Source: an uncultured Prevotellaceae bacterium (GTDB lineage: Bacteria; Bacteroidota; Bacteroidia; Bacteroidales; Muribaculaceae). From it: a DNA stretch of 55,288 nucleotides. This document shows, in pieces, positions 44,386 to 52,407 of this stretch (within the stretch, counting starts at the first letter, position 1; each line of letters begins with the position of its first letter). The stretch covers positions 1 to 55,288 of the forward strand of contig ONLH01000021.1 of NCBI GenBank assembly GCA_900318645.1. Reading direction: 5' to 3'. The notes beneath the pieces are model-generated. The model was given only the letters and a program-made list of their open reading frames with translations. It was not told where the DNA came from and searched no databases. The translations under genes were made by a program, and so were the position numbers.

Positions 44386-44410
44386 GCAGCCCCGCGAAAC
44401 GCAGGGCTGC
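44386..44410 (-). terminator. Hairpin after the MBG-domain gene
   Basis: GCAGCCC (44386-44392) pairs with GGGCTGC (44404-44410), 33 nt after the stop on the minus strand, followed by a short T stretch. Confidence 0.6.
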
Positions 44411-44443
44411 CATCAATTCACGTCAAATAATGACGGAGAGAAT

Positions 44444-46303
44444 TTACTTCACAAAGTACTTCTTGCCGTTGTGGATGTAGATGCCACGCTCGGTGGGAGC
44501 AGCAACACGACGGCCGTCGATGGTGTACCATGCACCGTTATCATTGCCAACCACTACCTCATTGATGCTGGTGGGATCAGCGTAGATTACGATCGGGCCG
44601 AAGGAAGCATCGGTGATACCATAGTAGAGATCAGTCTCGGGCAAGTTAACGATGATGAGATATTCACCAACATTAACGGGATCCTCGGTCAGAACGATCT
44701 CATTAATGATGTCCTGATAGGTCACAACAGGCTCAGCGTCACCAGCTACTACAGTAACAGTTGCACCATGAGCGTTGCCGTCATACTTCACAGGAGTGTC
44801 ATATTCAACAGTGATTTGGGGCTGACCCTTGTCTACCATGAACTCAACAGTGGCGATACCGATGGTCTCCATATCATAGTCACCCCAGATGCTCTGTGAA
44901 TAGGTGCCGGGATAGGTGTACTCACCATCCTCACCAACGATATAGTCAATAACGCCACCAACGGTTACCGTGAAGAGCTTGGGCGTACCATCGTAAGCCT
45001 GTACCTCAGGAGAAACGGTCAAGCCAAAGCTGCGAACATCCTCCCACTGCAGACCATCCATCTCTCTGATGTTGTCCAGACCATCGTTGAAGCGCAGCTC
45101 CAGCTTGTGGATATCAGCTACGTCGGGATTGAAGAACATGTCGAAGGGCAGCTCAAAGGTCTGACCAGATACCAGCGGAGTCTCAATGCGGGTCCACTCA
45201 CCAGTCCACTCGCGGTTATTAGCGTCAACCCTGTACTCAATGAAGCCTTCCTGGCCATAGGGGTGCTCATAGTAGCCCCAAACGTGGGCGGGATGGGCAA
45301 CGGTCAAGTCATTCCAACCGTCGAAGTTGTAAGCTTCTACATCGTAGGTGAAGAGGTCCTGACCAGGCTCGGGCTCGGGATCGGGCTCCTCGAAGTCGAT
45401 TTCACCAACGCTGATGAGGTAAGCCAGCTCAATGCTCTCACCCGGCTCAATGGGGCGCTCCTTCCAGCAGAAACCAAGACCGCTGTCATAGCCAACATTG
45501 TCCGGACCACCATTCTCCTGCATATAGTACTGCGAGTTGCTGGCAGGATAGTTTACAGTACCACCTTCTTCACGGGGCGCATTGTAGACTGTGCTCGAGT
45601 ACTCACCCACGATCTCATTGGCATGCCAGTTGCTGCTGTAGAAGCCGAACCAGTAGTCATCAACGGGGGTCACACCAGTAACGTGCTCACCAAAGAGGAC
45701 GCACAGCAACGGGGAGTTGGGATTGGTAGACGCTTTCATCTTGATACCATAGGTAGCGTTGGTAGAGGTGGTCAACATCTCCAGGGGAGCCTCATCGTTG
45801 GTACCAATCATGATGTCGGCCCAAACACCGGCATTGATGGTCACAGGCGTGGAGCCATTGTTGGTCACGGTGTAAATAACACGAGCGGCAACATCGCCTT
45901 GAGGCTCAAGTCTTGTTGTCATTCTCACATCACCCACATTAGTTCCATTCAAGGCATTCACATAGGTAGGAGTACCATTGTTCACCTGGAGAGCAGCAAT
46001 GAAACCTGCACCAGGCTTGGGAGTGGGATTCCACCAGTTCAAAATTGAGGGTTCATCTTCATGCTCAAAAGTACTTGAGTAATACTGGTTGCCAATCTTA
46101 CCAAGGATGCTGACACCATATTGGTTGCCAGGACCTGCAGCAAAACGCTGTGAAATGTTGTAATAGATTGACGTGGGGGGCAACTGCTGATAGCCACTGG
46201 GAAGGCTATTGTAGACGTTTGAACGCGACGGACCCTTAGAGGGAGCAGCCACTGCACAAACGCATGCCATTAAGACACACAAAAGGACTGTAATCTTTTT
46301 CAT
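44444..46303 (-). CDS. T9SS-sorted secreted protein with MBG-like domain
   Basis: A 619-residue secreted protein. Signal peptide MKKITVLLCVLMACVCAVA. The N-terminal half (about 25-310) is a beta-rich domain I do not recognise (FAAGPGNQYGVSILGKIGNQYYSSTFEHEDEPSILNWW). A Glu/Pro linker (EEPDPEPEPGQD) leads to Ig-like parts and an MBG-type domain (ITVEYDTPVKYDGNAHGATVTV). The C-terminus (GAWYTIDGRRVAAPTERGIYIHNGKKYFVK) is a short type IX sorting tail. A promoter lies at 46464-46435 and a 20 bp tandem repeat is in its leader. Function unknown; surface attachment is inferred from the tail. Confidence 0.78.
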   Translation of the reverse strand: MKKITVLLCVLMACVCAVAAPSKGPSRSNVYNSLPSGYQQLPPTSIYYNISQRFAAGPGNQYGVSILGKIGNQYYSSTFEHEDEPSILNWWNPTPKPGAGFIAALQVNNGTPTYVNALNGTNVGDVRMTTRLEPQGDVAARVIYTVTNNGSTPVTINAGVWADIMIGTNDEAPLEMLTTSTNATYGIKMKASTNPNSPLLCVLFGEHVTGVTPVDDYWFGFYSSNWHANEIVGEYSSTVYNAPREEGGTVNYPASNSQYYMQENGGPDNVGYDSGLGFCWKERPIEPGESIELAYLISVGEIDFEEPDPEPEPGQDLFTYDVEAYNFDGWNDLTVAHPAHVWGYYEHPYGQEGFIEYRVDANNREWTGEWTRIETPLVSGQTFELPFDMFFNPDVADIHKLELRFNDGLDNIREMDGLQWEDVRSFGLTVSPEVQAYDGTPKLFTVTVGGVIDYIVGEDGEYTYPGTYSQSIWGDYDMETIGIATVEFMVDKGQPQITVEYDTPVKYDGNAHGATVTVVAGDAEPVVTYQDIINEIVLTEDPVNVGEYLIIVNLPETDLYYGITDASFGPIVIYADPTSINEVVVGNDNGAWYTIDGRRVAAPTERGIYIHNGKKYFVK

Positions 46304-46361
46304 AATCAAATTAAAAATTAAAAGTTTATAAAAATGAATAATACTAATATACGGTGGTCAG

Positions 46362-46400
46362 CTTTTATGGTTTAAAGCATACTTTTATGGTTTAAACCAT
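46362..46400. promoter_or_regulatory. Tandem 20 bp operator-like repeat in a 5' leader
   Basis: CTTTTATGGTTTAAAGCAT (46362-46380) and CTTTTATGGTTTAAACCAT (46382-46400) repeat at 20 bp, two helical turns. The second contains the perfect palindrome ATGGTTTAAACCAT. Both lie between the predicted start site (about 46428) and the ATG at 46303, where a bound repressor could block transcription. Confidence 0.5.
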
Positions 46401-46434
46401 ATACTTTTCTTCTTATGCTCCAAAACATCGGTTA

Positions 46435-46464
46435 CAAAATTACAATAAGTAGCAAAAATAACAA
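46435..46464 (-). promoter_or_regulatory. Predicted promoter of the MBG-domain gene
   Basis: Minus strand TTG (46464-46462), a 19 nt spacer and TAATTTTG (46442-46435); predicted leader about 125 nt. Confidence 0.6.
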
Positions 46465-46564
46465 AATAATTTACTGTTAATATATCTTAATGTTAATAAC
46501 TTGTGCAAAAATACCGTATTTTTTTTAGTAAATAGATGCCATTTCTCAGCAAACAGCAATCATT

Positions 46565-47890
46565 TTATCGCAAAATCACTTCCAAAATGGTATCAATGCC
46601 AGACGGCACATCCTGCAACAGAATTGTAATGCCATCGCCAGAACGGGTGTACTGCAACCTAGCCTTGTCACTGAAGCGGCGCACCTGTTTGACGCTCTTG
46701 CTATTGAGGGGCAGGAACAGGGCATTGTCCTTGAGGTTGAGGATGTGGACATAGAGCGTGTTTCCGCGCTGTGTGGTCACACCCCAATCATGGGGCGGGA
46801 TGATACCACCACGAGTGCCGTAAATGCTCTCGCCATTGGCCCGCATCCACTCTCCCAGGGCGTGCAGACGCTCTACTGCCTCGTCGGGGAGGCAACCGTC
46901 GGGTCGGGGTCCCACGTTGATGAGAAGGTTACCGTTGCGGCCTGCAGCGCGGATGAGCGTGCGTATGATCTCATCGCCGCTCTTGTAGTTCTTGTCGGTG
47001 ATGCGATATCCCCAAGTGTTGTTCATCGTCATGCAGGTCTCCAATGGCAGTTGGCTGATGCCGTTCTCACCCGAGTAGCCTGCAGTATTCTCTCCAGGCA
47101 CGTCCTGCTCAAAAATCTGGATGTCCTCGCCTGGGAAAGGCACCTCATGGTGGTTGTTGCCGATGAGGCAGGCAGGCTGGAGACGATGGATGAGAGCGTA
47201 CTGCTCATCGAGTTGCCAATCGAAGGGCGTGGGGTCAGTATCGTGTTCCCACTTGCCGTCAAACCAGATGGCGCCAATGGGGCCGTAGTTGGTCAACAGT
47301 TCGGTCAACTGGTCGTTCATGAAGCGGTAGTACTGCGGCCAGTTGTTCGTGGCAGGGTCATGGGGCAGCTCCTTCTGGTGGCGTCCTAACGGATAGTCCA
47401 AGCGGTGCCAGTCGAGGTGGGAATAATAGAAATGGAGCTTGATGCCGTGCCGCTGGCAGGCGTCAGCAAGTTCTTTCAAGACATCGCGCTTGAAGGGCGT
47501 GGCATCGACGATGTTGTAGTCGCTGACATTGCTCTTGAACATCGAGAAACCGTCGTGGTGGCGCGAGGTGATGGTGATGTAACGTGCTCCTGCATCCTTG
47601 ATGGCGCGCACCCACTCGTCGGCATTGAAACGCGAAGGATAAAAACCGGCAGGCAACTGGGCATACTCGTCGCGATCGATGTGCTTGTTGAGCATCACCC
47701 ACTCGCCATCGGCAAGCATTGAATAGACGCCCCAATGGATGAATACGCCGAGTTTGTTGTCCTGGAATTCCTGACGGGCCTTGATATTCTCGTCGGAGGG
47801 AGTGTAAACGGAAGACTGGGCTGCCGAGGCAAGGCAAGCGGTTAATGCCAAGGCAAGAACGACTGATTTGATGGGAAGATTGGGAAACAT
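46565..47890 (-). CDS. GH29 alpha-L-fucosidase
   Basis: A 441-residue secreted fucosidase that removes alpha-linked L-fucose from host or plant glycans. A signal peptide ends near ASAAQ. GH29 marks: LGVFIHWGVYSM, YITITSRHHDGFSMFKS, YYSHLDWHR and GPIGAIWFDGKW, whose Asp211 is the nucleophile. RNGNLLINVGPRPDG closes the barrel. Length fits a catalytic domain with a short C-terminal beta part. It lies 22 nt downstream of the carboxylesterase gene, so the two should be co-transcribed, a pairing that would suit removal of acyl groups and then fucose. No SusCD pair is adjacent. Confidence 0.93.
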   Translation of the reverse strand: MFPNLPIKSVVLALALTACLASAAQSSVYTPSDENIKARQEFQDNKLGVFIHWGVYSMLADGEWVMLNKHIDRDEYAQLPAGFYPSRFNADEWVRAIKDAGARYITITSRHHDGFSMFKSNVSDYNIVDATPFKRDVLKELADACQRHGIKLHFYYSHLDWHRLDYPLGRHQKELPHDPATNNWPQYYRFMNDQLTELLTNYGPIGAIWFDGKWEHDTDPTPFDWQLDEQYALIHRLQPACLIGNNHHEVPFPGEDIQIFEQDVPGENTAGYSGENGISQLPLETCMTMNNTWGYRITDKNYKSGDEIIRTLIRAAGRNGNLLINVGPRPDGCLPDEAVERLHALGEWMRANGESIYGTRGGIIPPHDWGVTTQRGNTLYVHILNLKDNALFLPLNSKSVKQVRRFSDKARLQYTRSGDGITILLQDVPSGIDTILEVILR

Positions 47891-47912
47891 GGGAAAACTG
47901 GAATTAATGGGA

Positions 47913-49664
47913 TTAATGTTTTTTTTTCTTTATGCTGCGGCGCAACTTAACGATGAGCCAGATGATGAGCATGAGGATTGTAATCAGGGTGCCAATAGCA
48001 ATGCCGATATACCATGGGGCTTTATCAAGGAGATCGCTGAAGATGGGCGAGATGTATTCCTTGATTAACGGAGCAATGAGTTGGCGCTGCTCCGGCATCG
48101 GGTCATTCTCCAACCTGATGGAGTCACCGAGGAGCATCGTGGCCCGTTGGGTCGGCTCATAGGCGGGCCAGTAGTGATCAGGTGTGCTGGGATTGCCCGT
48201 AGATGCAAAGTTCACCCACATCTGTTGCACCTCGCTGGCCAAAACGGGATTGTGATTGTCACCACTCTTAATCTGGCGGCCGGTATTGAGGACATAGGAA
48301 ACCTCCGCCCCGTGACAAGCGCCATAGATGGGATTACTCAATGGCTTGTTCCACAAGTACATATAGGTTTTTCCGCCAGAAATGGCATGACGCTGTGCCA
48401 TCTCAATAGCAGGTCCACGGAACATCAGGTCATTCAGCAGTTCGGCCACCTTCCATGGTTTGCTGTCAGGAACAATGTCGAGAAAACGGCTGGCATTCTC
48501 TCGCTGCTCATCGTCTAGCGACATGGAAATGTAGCGATACCATAATCTTGAGGCCGTCTCAAAACTCTCCTCGCCTCCCATAGCATCAATCCAGTAGTTA
48601 GTCTCATCGGCCGTTGTACCGATGAGCACATCGATGCCCGCGTTGAAACCGTCAAAGCGGCTGTACGGGTCCTCAGGGATGAGGACACCGTCACGCTCAG
48701 GGAAACGGTAAAACTTGCCCACCTCGTCGTTGAGGGCGATGATTTCGTCTTGGGTAAGCGCCTGCAATTCAGCGACGGTTTTGGCTCCTGTGGCATCGAG
48801 CACGCGCTTGGTCAGGCTCTGGCAGTCCTCGCGGCTACTTGTTAATGCCAAGCTGCCGCTCTGCATGATGGCACGGCGGAAGAGGCCTTGCGCCTCGTCA
48901 ATGCTGGAAAGAATCGACACACTACCGGCGCCAGCTGAATGGCCGGCAATGGTCACGTTATCGGGGTCGCCACCGAAAGCAGCGATGTTACGTTTAATCC
49001 AGCGCAATGCTTCCACTTGGTCTAGGATTCCCAAGTTGCCACTGCGGGAATAAGCCTTGCCGTCGGGTAACGAGGACAGGTCAAGGAAACCCAATAAGCC
49101 CAAACGGTAGTTGATCGAGACCATCACGACCTCGGGGTGAGCTTTGACAAACTTATCACCCCAATTGCGCGGATTGACAGTCCCGTCATTGACATAGGAT
49201 CCGCCATGGATCCATACCATCACTGGACGACGTGCCGTGCGCATTCCCTGGGCGGCAGTCCACACATTAAGCGTCAGGCAATCCTCACCTTGGGGGTAGA
49301 GCGAAGCAGCGTTATTCCGGCTACGCCATTGTATTGCCGTGTGGCCAAAATACTTGGCCTCGCGTACGAAGCGACTGTCGGGCTCGGGCTGGGCAACCTG
49401 CCAGCGTCGCTCACCCGTGGGCTGCAAAGCATATGGGATACCCTTGAATGCCAACAAGATGCTGTCACGTTGTCCCACAAAAATGCCATTAGCTGCTTCT
49501 ACCGCCAGTGAGTCGGGATAGTCACCCTCAATGACCTTGTTCTCGCCATAGAGCGCTGCCATTTCCTGCTCCAGCGCCGAGGGCTCCTGTGACTGGTTAT
49601 CCTGATTAGAGCCACAGGCGGCCAGCAAAGCCAGCAAGACAAAACAAAAAGTGATGCGTCTCAT
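47913..49664 (-). CDS. Carboxylesterase type B, lipoprotein with C-terminal membrane anchor
   Basis: A 583-residue alpha/beta hydrolase. The start at 49664 gives MRRITFCFVLLALLAAC, a signal peptide with lipobox. Family marks are FKGIPYALQPTGERRW, EDCLTLNVWTA, VMVWIHGGSYVNDG (oxyanion hole) and TIAGHSAGAGSVSIL (nucleophile Ser). The acid and His are expected in EDPYSRFDGF and GACHGAEVSYV. Unusually, a transmembrane helix and a Lys/Arg tail follow (WYIGIAIGTLITILMLIIWLIVKLRRSIKKKKH), so the protein would be held at both ends. Head of a two-gene operon with the fucosidase. Substrate unknown. Confidence 0.9.
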   Translation of the reverse strand: MRRITFCFVLLALLAACGSNQDNQSQEPSALEQEMAALYGENKVIEGDYPDSLAVEAANGIFVGQRDSILLAFKGIPYALQPTGERRWQVAQPEPDSRFVREAKYFGHTAIQWRSRNNAASLYPQGEDCLTLNVWTAAQGMRTARRPVMVWIHGGSYVNDGTVNPRNWGDKFVKAHPEVVMVSINYRLGLLGFLDLSSLPDGKAYSRSGNLGILDQVEALRWIKRNIAAFGGDPDNVTIAGHSAGAGSVSILSSIDEAQGLFRRAIMQSGSLALTSSREDCQSLTKRVLDATGAKTVAELQALTQDEIIALNDEVGKFYRFPERDGVLIPEDPYSRFDGFNAGIDVLIGTTADETNYWIDAMGGEESFETASRLWYRYISMSLDDEQRENASRFLDIVPDSKPWKVAELLNDLMFRGPAIEMAQRHAISGGKTYMYLWNKPLSNPIYGACHGAEVSYVLNTGRQIKSGDNHNPVLASEVQQMWVNFASTGNPSTPDHYWPAYEPTQRATMLLGDSIRLENDPMPEQRQLIAPLIKEYISPIFSDLLDKAPWYIGIAIGTLITILMLIIWLIVKLRRSIKKKKH

Positions 49665-49693
49665 ACCAATTGAATTGATGTAATAGAAGAGCA

Positions 49694-49724
49694 CAAAGGT
49701 AGTTAAAGTTGGGCAAAACTGCAA
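49694..49724 (-). promoter_or_regulatory. Predicted promoter of the esterase-fucosidase operon
   Basis: Minus strand TTG (49724-49722), a 20 nt spacer and TACCTTTG (49701-49694), about 30 nt before the ATG at 49664. A TACCTTTG box for the divergent ftsY gene stands at 49764-49771. Confidence 0.65.
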
Positions 49725-49799
49725 AAAAAGAGCATAGTCAACCTTAATCCGCAAGAAATGTTGTACCTTTGTACCCAAATATCCAAATACAAGAAGAAT

Positions 49800-50765
49800 A
49801 TGGGACTGTTCAAGAAATTATTCTCTCGTGAGAAAAAAGAGACGCTCGATAAGGGCCTGGAGAAAACCAAACAAGGTGTGTTTGAGAAAATCAAACACGC
49901 TGTTGCCGGTAAATCGACCGTTGACGACGACGTGCTCGACAACCTGGAGGAAGTGTTTGTCACCAGTGACGTGGGCGTTGATACCACTGTCAAGATCATT
50001 GATCGCCTGCAGGAGCGCGTGGCGCGCGACAAATATGTGGGTACCGATGAACTGAATGAGCTACTGTGTGACGAAATCTCGCAAATGCTCGCCGACAACA
50101 ATAATGCCGAGCTTGAAGACTTTACCGTACCCGAGAACATGAAGCCCTATGTCATCATGGTCGTGGGCGTTAACGGCGTGGGCAAGACAACCACCATCGG
50201 CAAGCTAGCCTACCAGTTCAAACAGGCTGGCAACAAGGTGGTGCTTGGCGCTGCCGACACCTACCGTGCTGCTGCCGATGAGCAGTTGGAAATCTGGGGC
50301 AACCGTGTGGGTGTTCCCGTCATCAAGCACAAGATGGGCACCGACCCTGCCGCCGTGGCCTATGATGCCGTGCAGAGTGCTGTGGCCCAGAATGCCGACG
50401 TGGTCATCATCGATACCGCAGGCCGCCTTCACAACAACGTGAGCCTGATGAACCAGTTGACCAAGATCAAGAAAACTATGCAGAAGGTACTGCCCGAGGC
50501 CCCTCAGGAGGTGTTGCTTGTGCTTGACGGCTCAACGGGCCAGAACGCCTTTGAGCAGGCGAAGCAGTTCTCGGCCGCTACCGAAGTCAATGCTCTGGCC
50601 ATCACCAAGCTTGACGGTACCGCCAAGGGAGGCGTGGTCATCGGCGTGAGCGACCAGTTCCAGATTCCTGTGAAATACATTGGTCTGGGTGAGCAGATGA
50701 CCGACCTGCAGATTTTCAACAAGCGGGAGTTTGTGAAGTCGCTGTTCGGTGTGACGAAGGAGTAA
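49800..50765 (+). CDS. ftsY: Signal recognition particle receptor FtsY
   Basis: A 321-residue GTPase that docks SRP-bound ribosomes at the membrane. The start at 49800 (MGLFKKLFSREKK) gives the usual short basic N-terminus without a long acidic A domain. The NG domain shows GVNGVGKTTTIGKLA (about 123-137), AADTYRAAADEQLEIWGNR, DTAGRLHNN and TKLDGTAKGG. Length matches Bacteroidetes FtsY. rimO follows on the same strand, but element 3 and about 128 nt lie between them. Confidence 0.97.
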   Translation: MGLFKKLFSREKKETLDKGLEKTKQGVFEKIKHAVAGKSTVDDDVLDNLEEVFVTSDVGVDTTVKIIDRLQERVARDKYVGTDELNELLCDEISQMLADNNNAELEDFTVPENMKPYVIMVVGVNGVGKTTTIGKLAYQFKQAGNKVVLGAADTYRAAADEQLEIWGNRVGVPVIKHKMGTDPAAVAYDAVQSAVAQNADVVIIDTAGRLHNNVSLMNQLTKIKKTMQKVLPEAPQEVLLVLDGSTGQNAFEQAKQFSAATEVNALAITKLDGTAKGGVVIGVSDQFQIPVKYIGLGEQMTDLQIFNKREFVKSLFGVTKE

Positions 50766-50789
50766 CTAAACTATCGACTGATACTTTGA

Positions 50790-50878
50790 TCGAGCTTCGC
50801 TCGAGAAATTAAACAAAATTTTTTTAAAAAATTAAACACGCTATTTGTATCTCCTTAATTTCTTACCCATTTGGGTGA
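50790..50878. repeat. Hairpin-ended inverted-repeat element 3 (no gene, reversed)
   Basis: Left hairpin TCGAGC-TTC-GCTCGA (50790-50804) then GAAATTAAACAAAATTTTT; right side CTTAATTTC then hairpin TTACCC-ATTT-GGGTGA (50863-50878, one G-T pair). The TTC loop is the complement of the GAA loop at the right end of elements 1 and 2, so this copy is inverted relative to them. Only 89 bp long, between ftsY and rimO. Confidence 0.7.
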
Positions 50879-50893
50879 TAATTGACGTGACAG

Positions 50894-52192
50894 ATGAGGA
50901 AGAACAAGATAGATATTATCTCGTTAGGATGTTCCAAGAACCTAGTGGACAGCGAACACCTGATGCGTCAACTACAGGCAGCAGGCTACACTGTAGCGCA
51001 CAATGCTGACCGTGTTGACGGCGAGACCGTTGTGGTCAATACCTGCGGATTTATCGCTGATGCCCAGCAAGAGTCAATCGACACCATCCTGCAACTGGGA
51101 GAGGCAAAACGTGAAGGAAAAATCCGCAACCTGTTTGTCATGGGTTGTCTGGCGGAGCGATTCCGTGCCGACCTAATCGAGGCATTGCCCGAAGTGGACC
51201 GTTTTTATGGCAAGTTTGACTGGAAAGGTATGCTTGCCGACCTGGGGCACGCCTATCGTAACGAACTAGCCAATGAGCGCTGCCTGACCACCCCACCCCA
51301 TTACTGTTACCTGAAGATTTCGGAGGGTTGCAACCGATTTTGCGCGTTTTGCGCCATTCCACTAATTACCGGTCGCCACACGTCGGTCCCCATGGAGGTG
51401 CTGCTTGATGAGGTGCAACGTCTTGTCGAGAGGGGCGTCAAGGAATTTAACGTGATTGCCCAGGACTTGTCCTCCTACGGCATGGACCTGGAGAATCGCA
51501 TGATGCTGCCCAAGCTCATTGACCGCATGGCCGATATCAAGGGCGTGGAATGGATCAGGCTGCACTATGCCTACCCCACCCAATTCCCCTATGACATCCT
51601 GCCCGTGATGGCGAGCCGCAACAACGTGTGCAGCTACCTGGACATCGCCCTTCAGCACATCAGCGACAAGGTGCTGACCAACATGCGCCGCCACATCAGC
51701 CGTCAGGAGACGCTTGACCTGCTGGCACGCCTGCGTCGTGAGGTGCCGGGCATCCACATCCGCACCACGCTGATGGTGGGCTTCCCCGGAGAAGGCGAGG
51801 AGGAATTCAAGGAACTGATGGATTTCGTGCGCGAGGCACGATTTGAGCGTATGGGCGCGTTTGCCTACAGCGAAGAGAACGGCACCTGGGCTGCCGAGCA
51901 CTTGAGTGATGATACGCCACAGGAAGTGAAGCAGGAACGCCTGCAACAACTCATGGCGCTGCAGGAAAGCATCTCGCTCGATATCCAAGAGCAGAAGGTG
52001 GGCAAGACGCTACGCGTCATCGTTGACCGTGAAGAAGATGACTATTACATCGGGCGCACCGAGTGGGATAGCCCCGAGGTGGACCCCGAAGTGCTCATCA
52101 GCAAAGAGCAACCGCTAGCCATTGGCGAGTTTACCGATGTGCGCATCACCGAGGCCCTGCCGTTTGAGCTGGTAGCGGAGAAGGATAGTTAG
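50894..52192 (+). CDS. rimO: Ribosomal protein S12 methylthiotransferase RimO
   Basis: A 432-residue radical-SAM enzyme that adds a methylthio group to an Asp of ribosomal protein S12. The N-terminal domain holds Cys13, Cys51 and Cys85 (SLGCSKNLVDS, VVNTCGF, VMGCLAE) for one 4Fe-4S cluster. The radical-SAM triad is CNRFCAFC (Cys146, 150, 153). The C-terminal TRAM domain starts near VGKTLRVIVDREEDDYYIGR. The SLGCSKNLVDSE start is specific to RimO rather than MiaB. Its stop codon TAG is the first unit of a heptamer array. Confidence 0.96.
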   Translation: MRKNKIDIISLGCSKNLVDSEHLMRQLQAAGYTVAHNADRVDGETVVVNTCGFIADAQQESIDTILQLGEAKREGKIRNLFVMGCLAERFRADLIEALPEVDRFYGKFDWKGMLADLGHAYRNELANERCLTTPPHYCYLKISEGCNRFCAFCAIPLITGRHTSVPMEVLLDEVQRLVERGVKEFNVIAQDLSSYGMDLENRMMLPKLIDRMADIKGVEWIRLHYAYPTQFPYDILPVMASRNNVCSYLDIALQHISDKVLTNMRRHISRQETLDLLARLRREVPGIHIRTTLMVGFPGEGEEEFKELMDFVREARFERMGAFAYSEENGTWAAEHLSDDTPQEVKQERLQQLMALQESISLDIQEQKVGKTLRVIVDREEDDYYIGRTEWDSPEVDPEVLISKEQPLAIGEFTDVRITEALPFELVAEKDS

Positions 52193-52213
52193 GAGTTAGA
52201 AGTTAGAAGTTAG
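52190..52213 (+). repeat. Heptamer array with TAG every 7 nt, starting at the rimO stop
   Basis: TAG at 52190 (the stop codon), 52197, 52204 and 52211, in units TTAGGAG and TTAGAAG. All three reading frames meet a stop within 21 nt. The rest of the 215 bp gap is A/T-rich with a -7-like TAATTTTG at 52324-52331. Confidence 0.8.
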
Positions 52214-52407
52214 AAGTTTCTTTTTTTGTTGGACTTGGCGCGGGATGCGTTGAGTGCAATCGTTTGCACAATAATTTGAAATGAAATTATATTATTATAT
52301 AATGTGACTGTGGAAATAATAAGTAATTTTGAGCGACTTTAAAAGTTTCAGGTATCACGACAAACCAACTTTATTCACATGTTTAATTCATAACTCATTA
52401 TTCATTT

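Noticed and set aside
44079-44430. Pro/Gly/Arg-rich small proteins in the palindromic element
   Set aside because: Low complexity generated by GC-rich palindromes; present on both strands.
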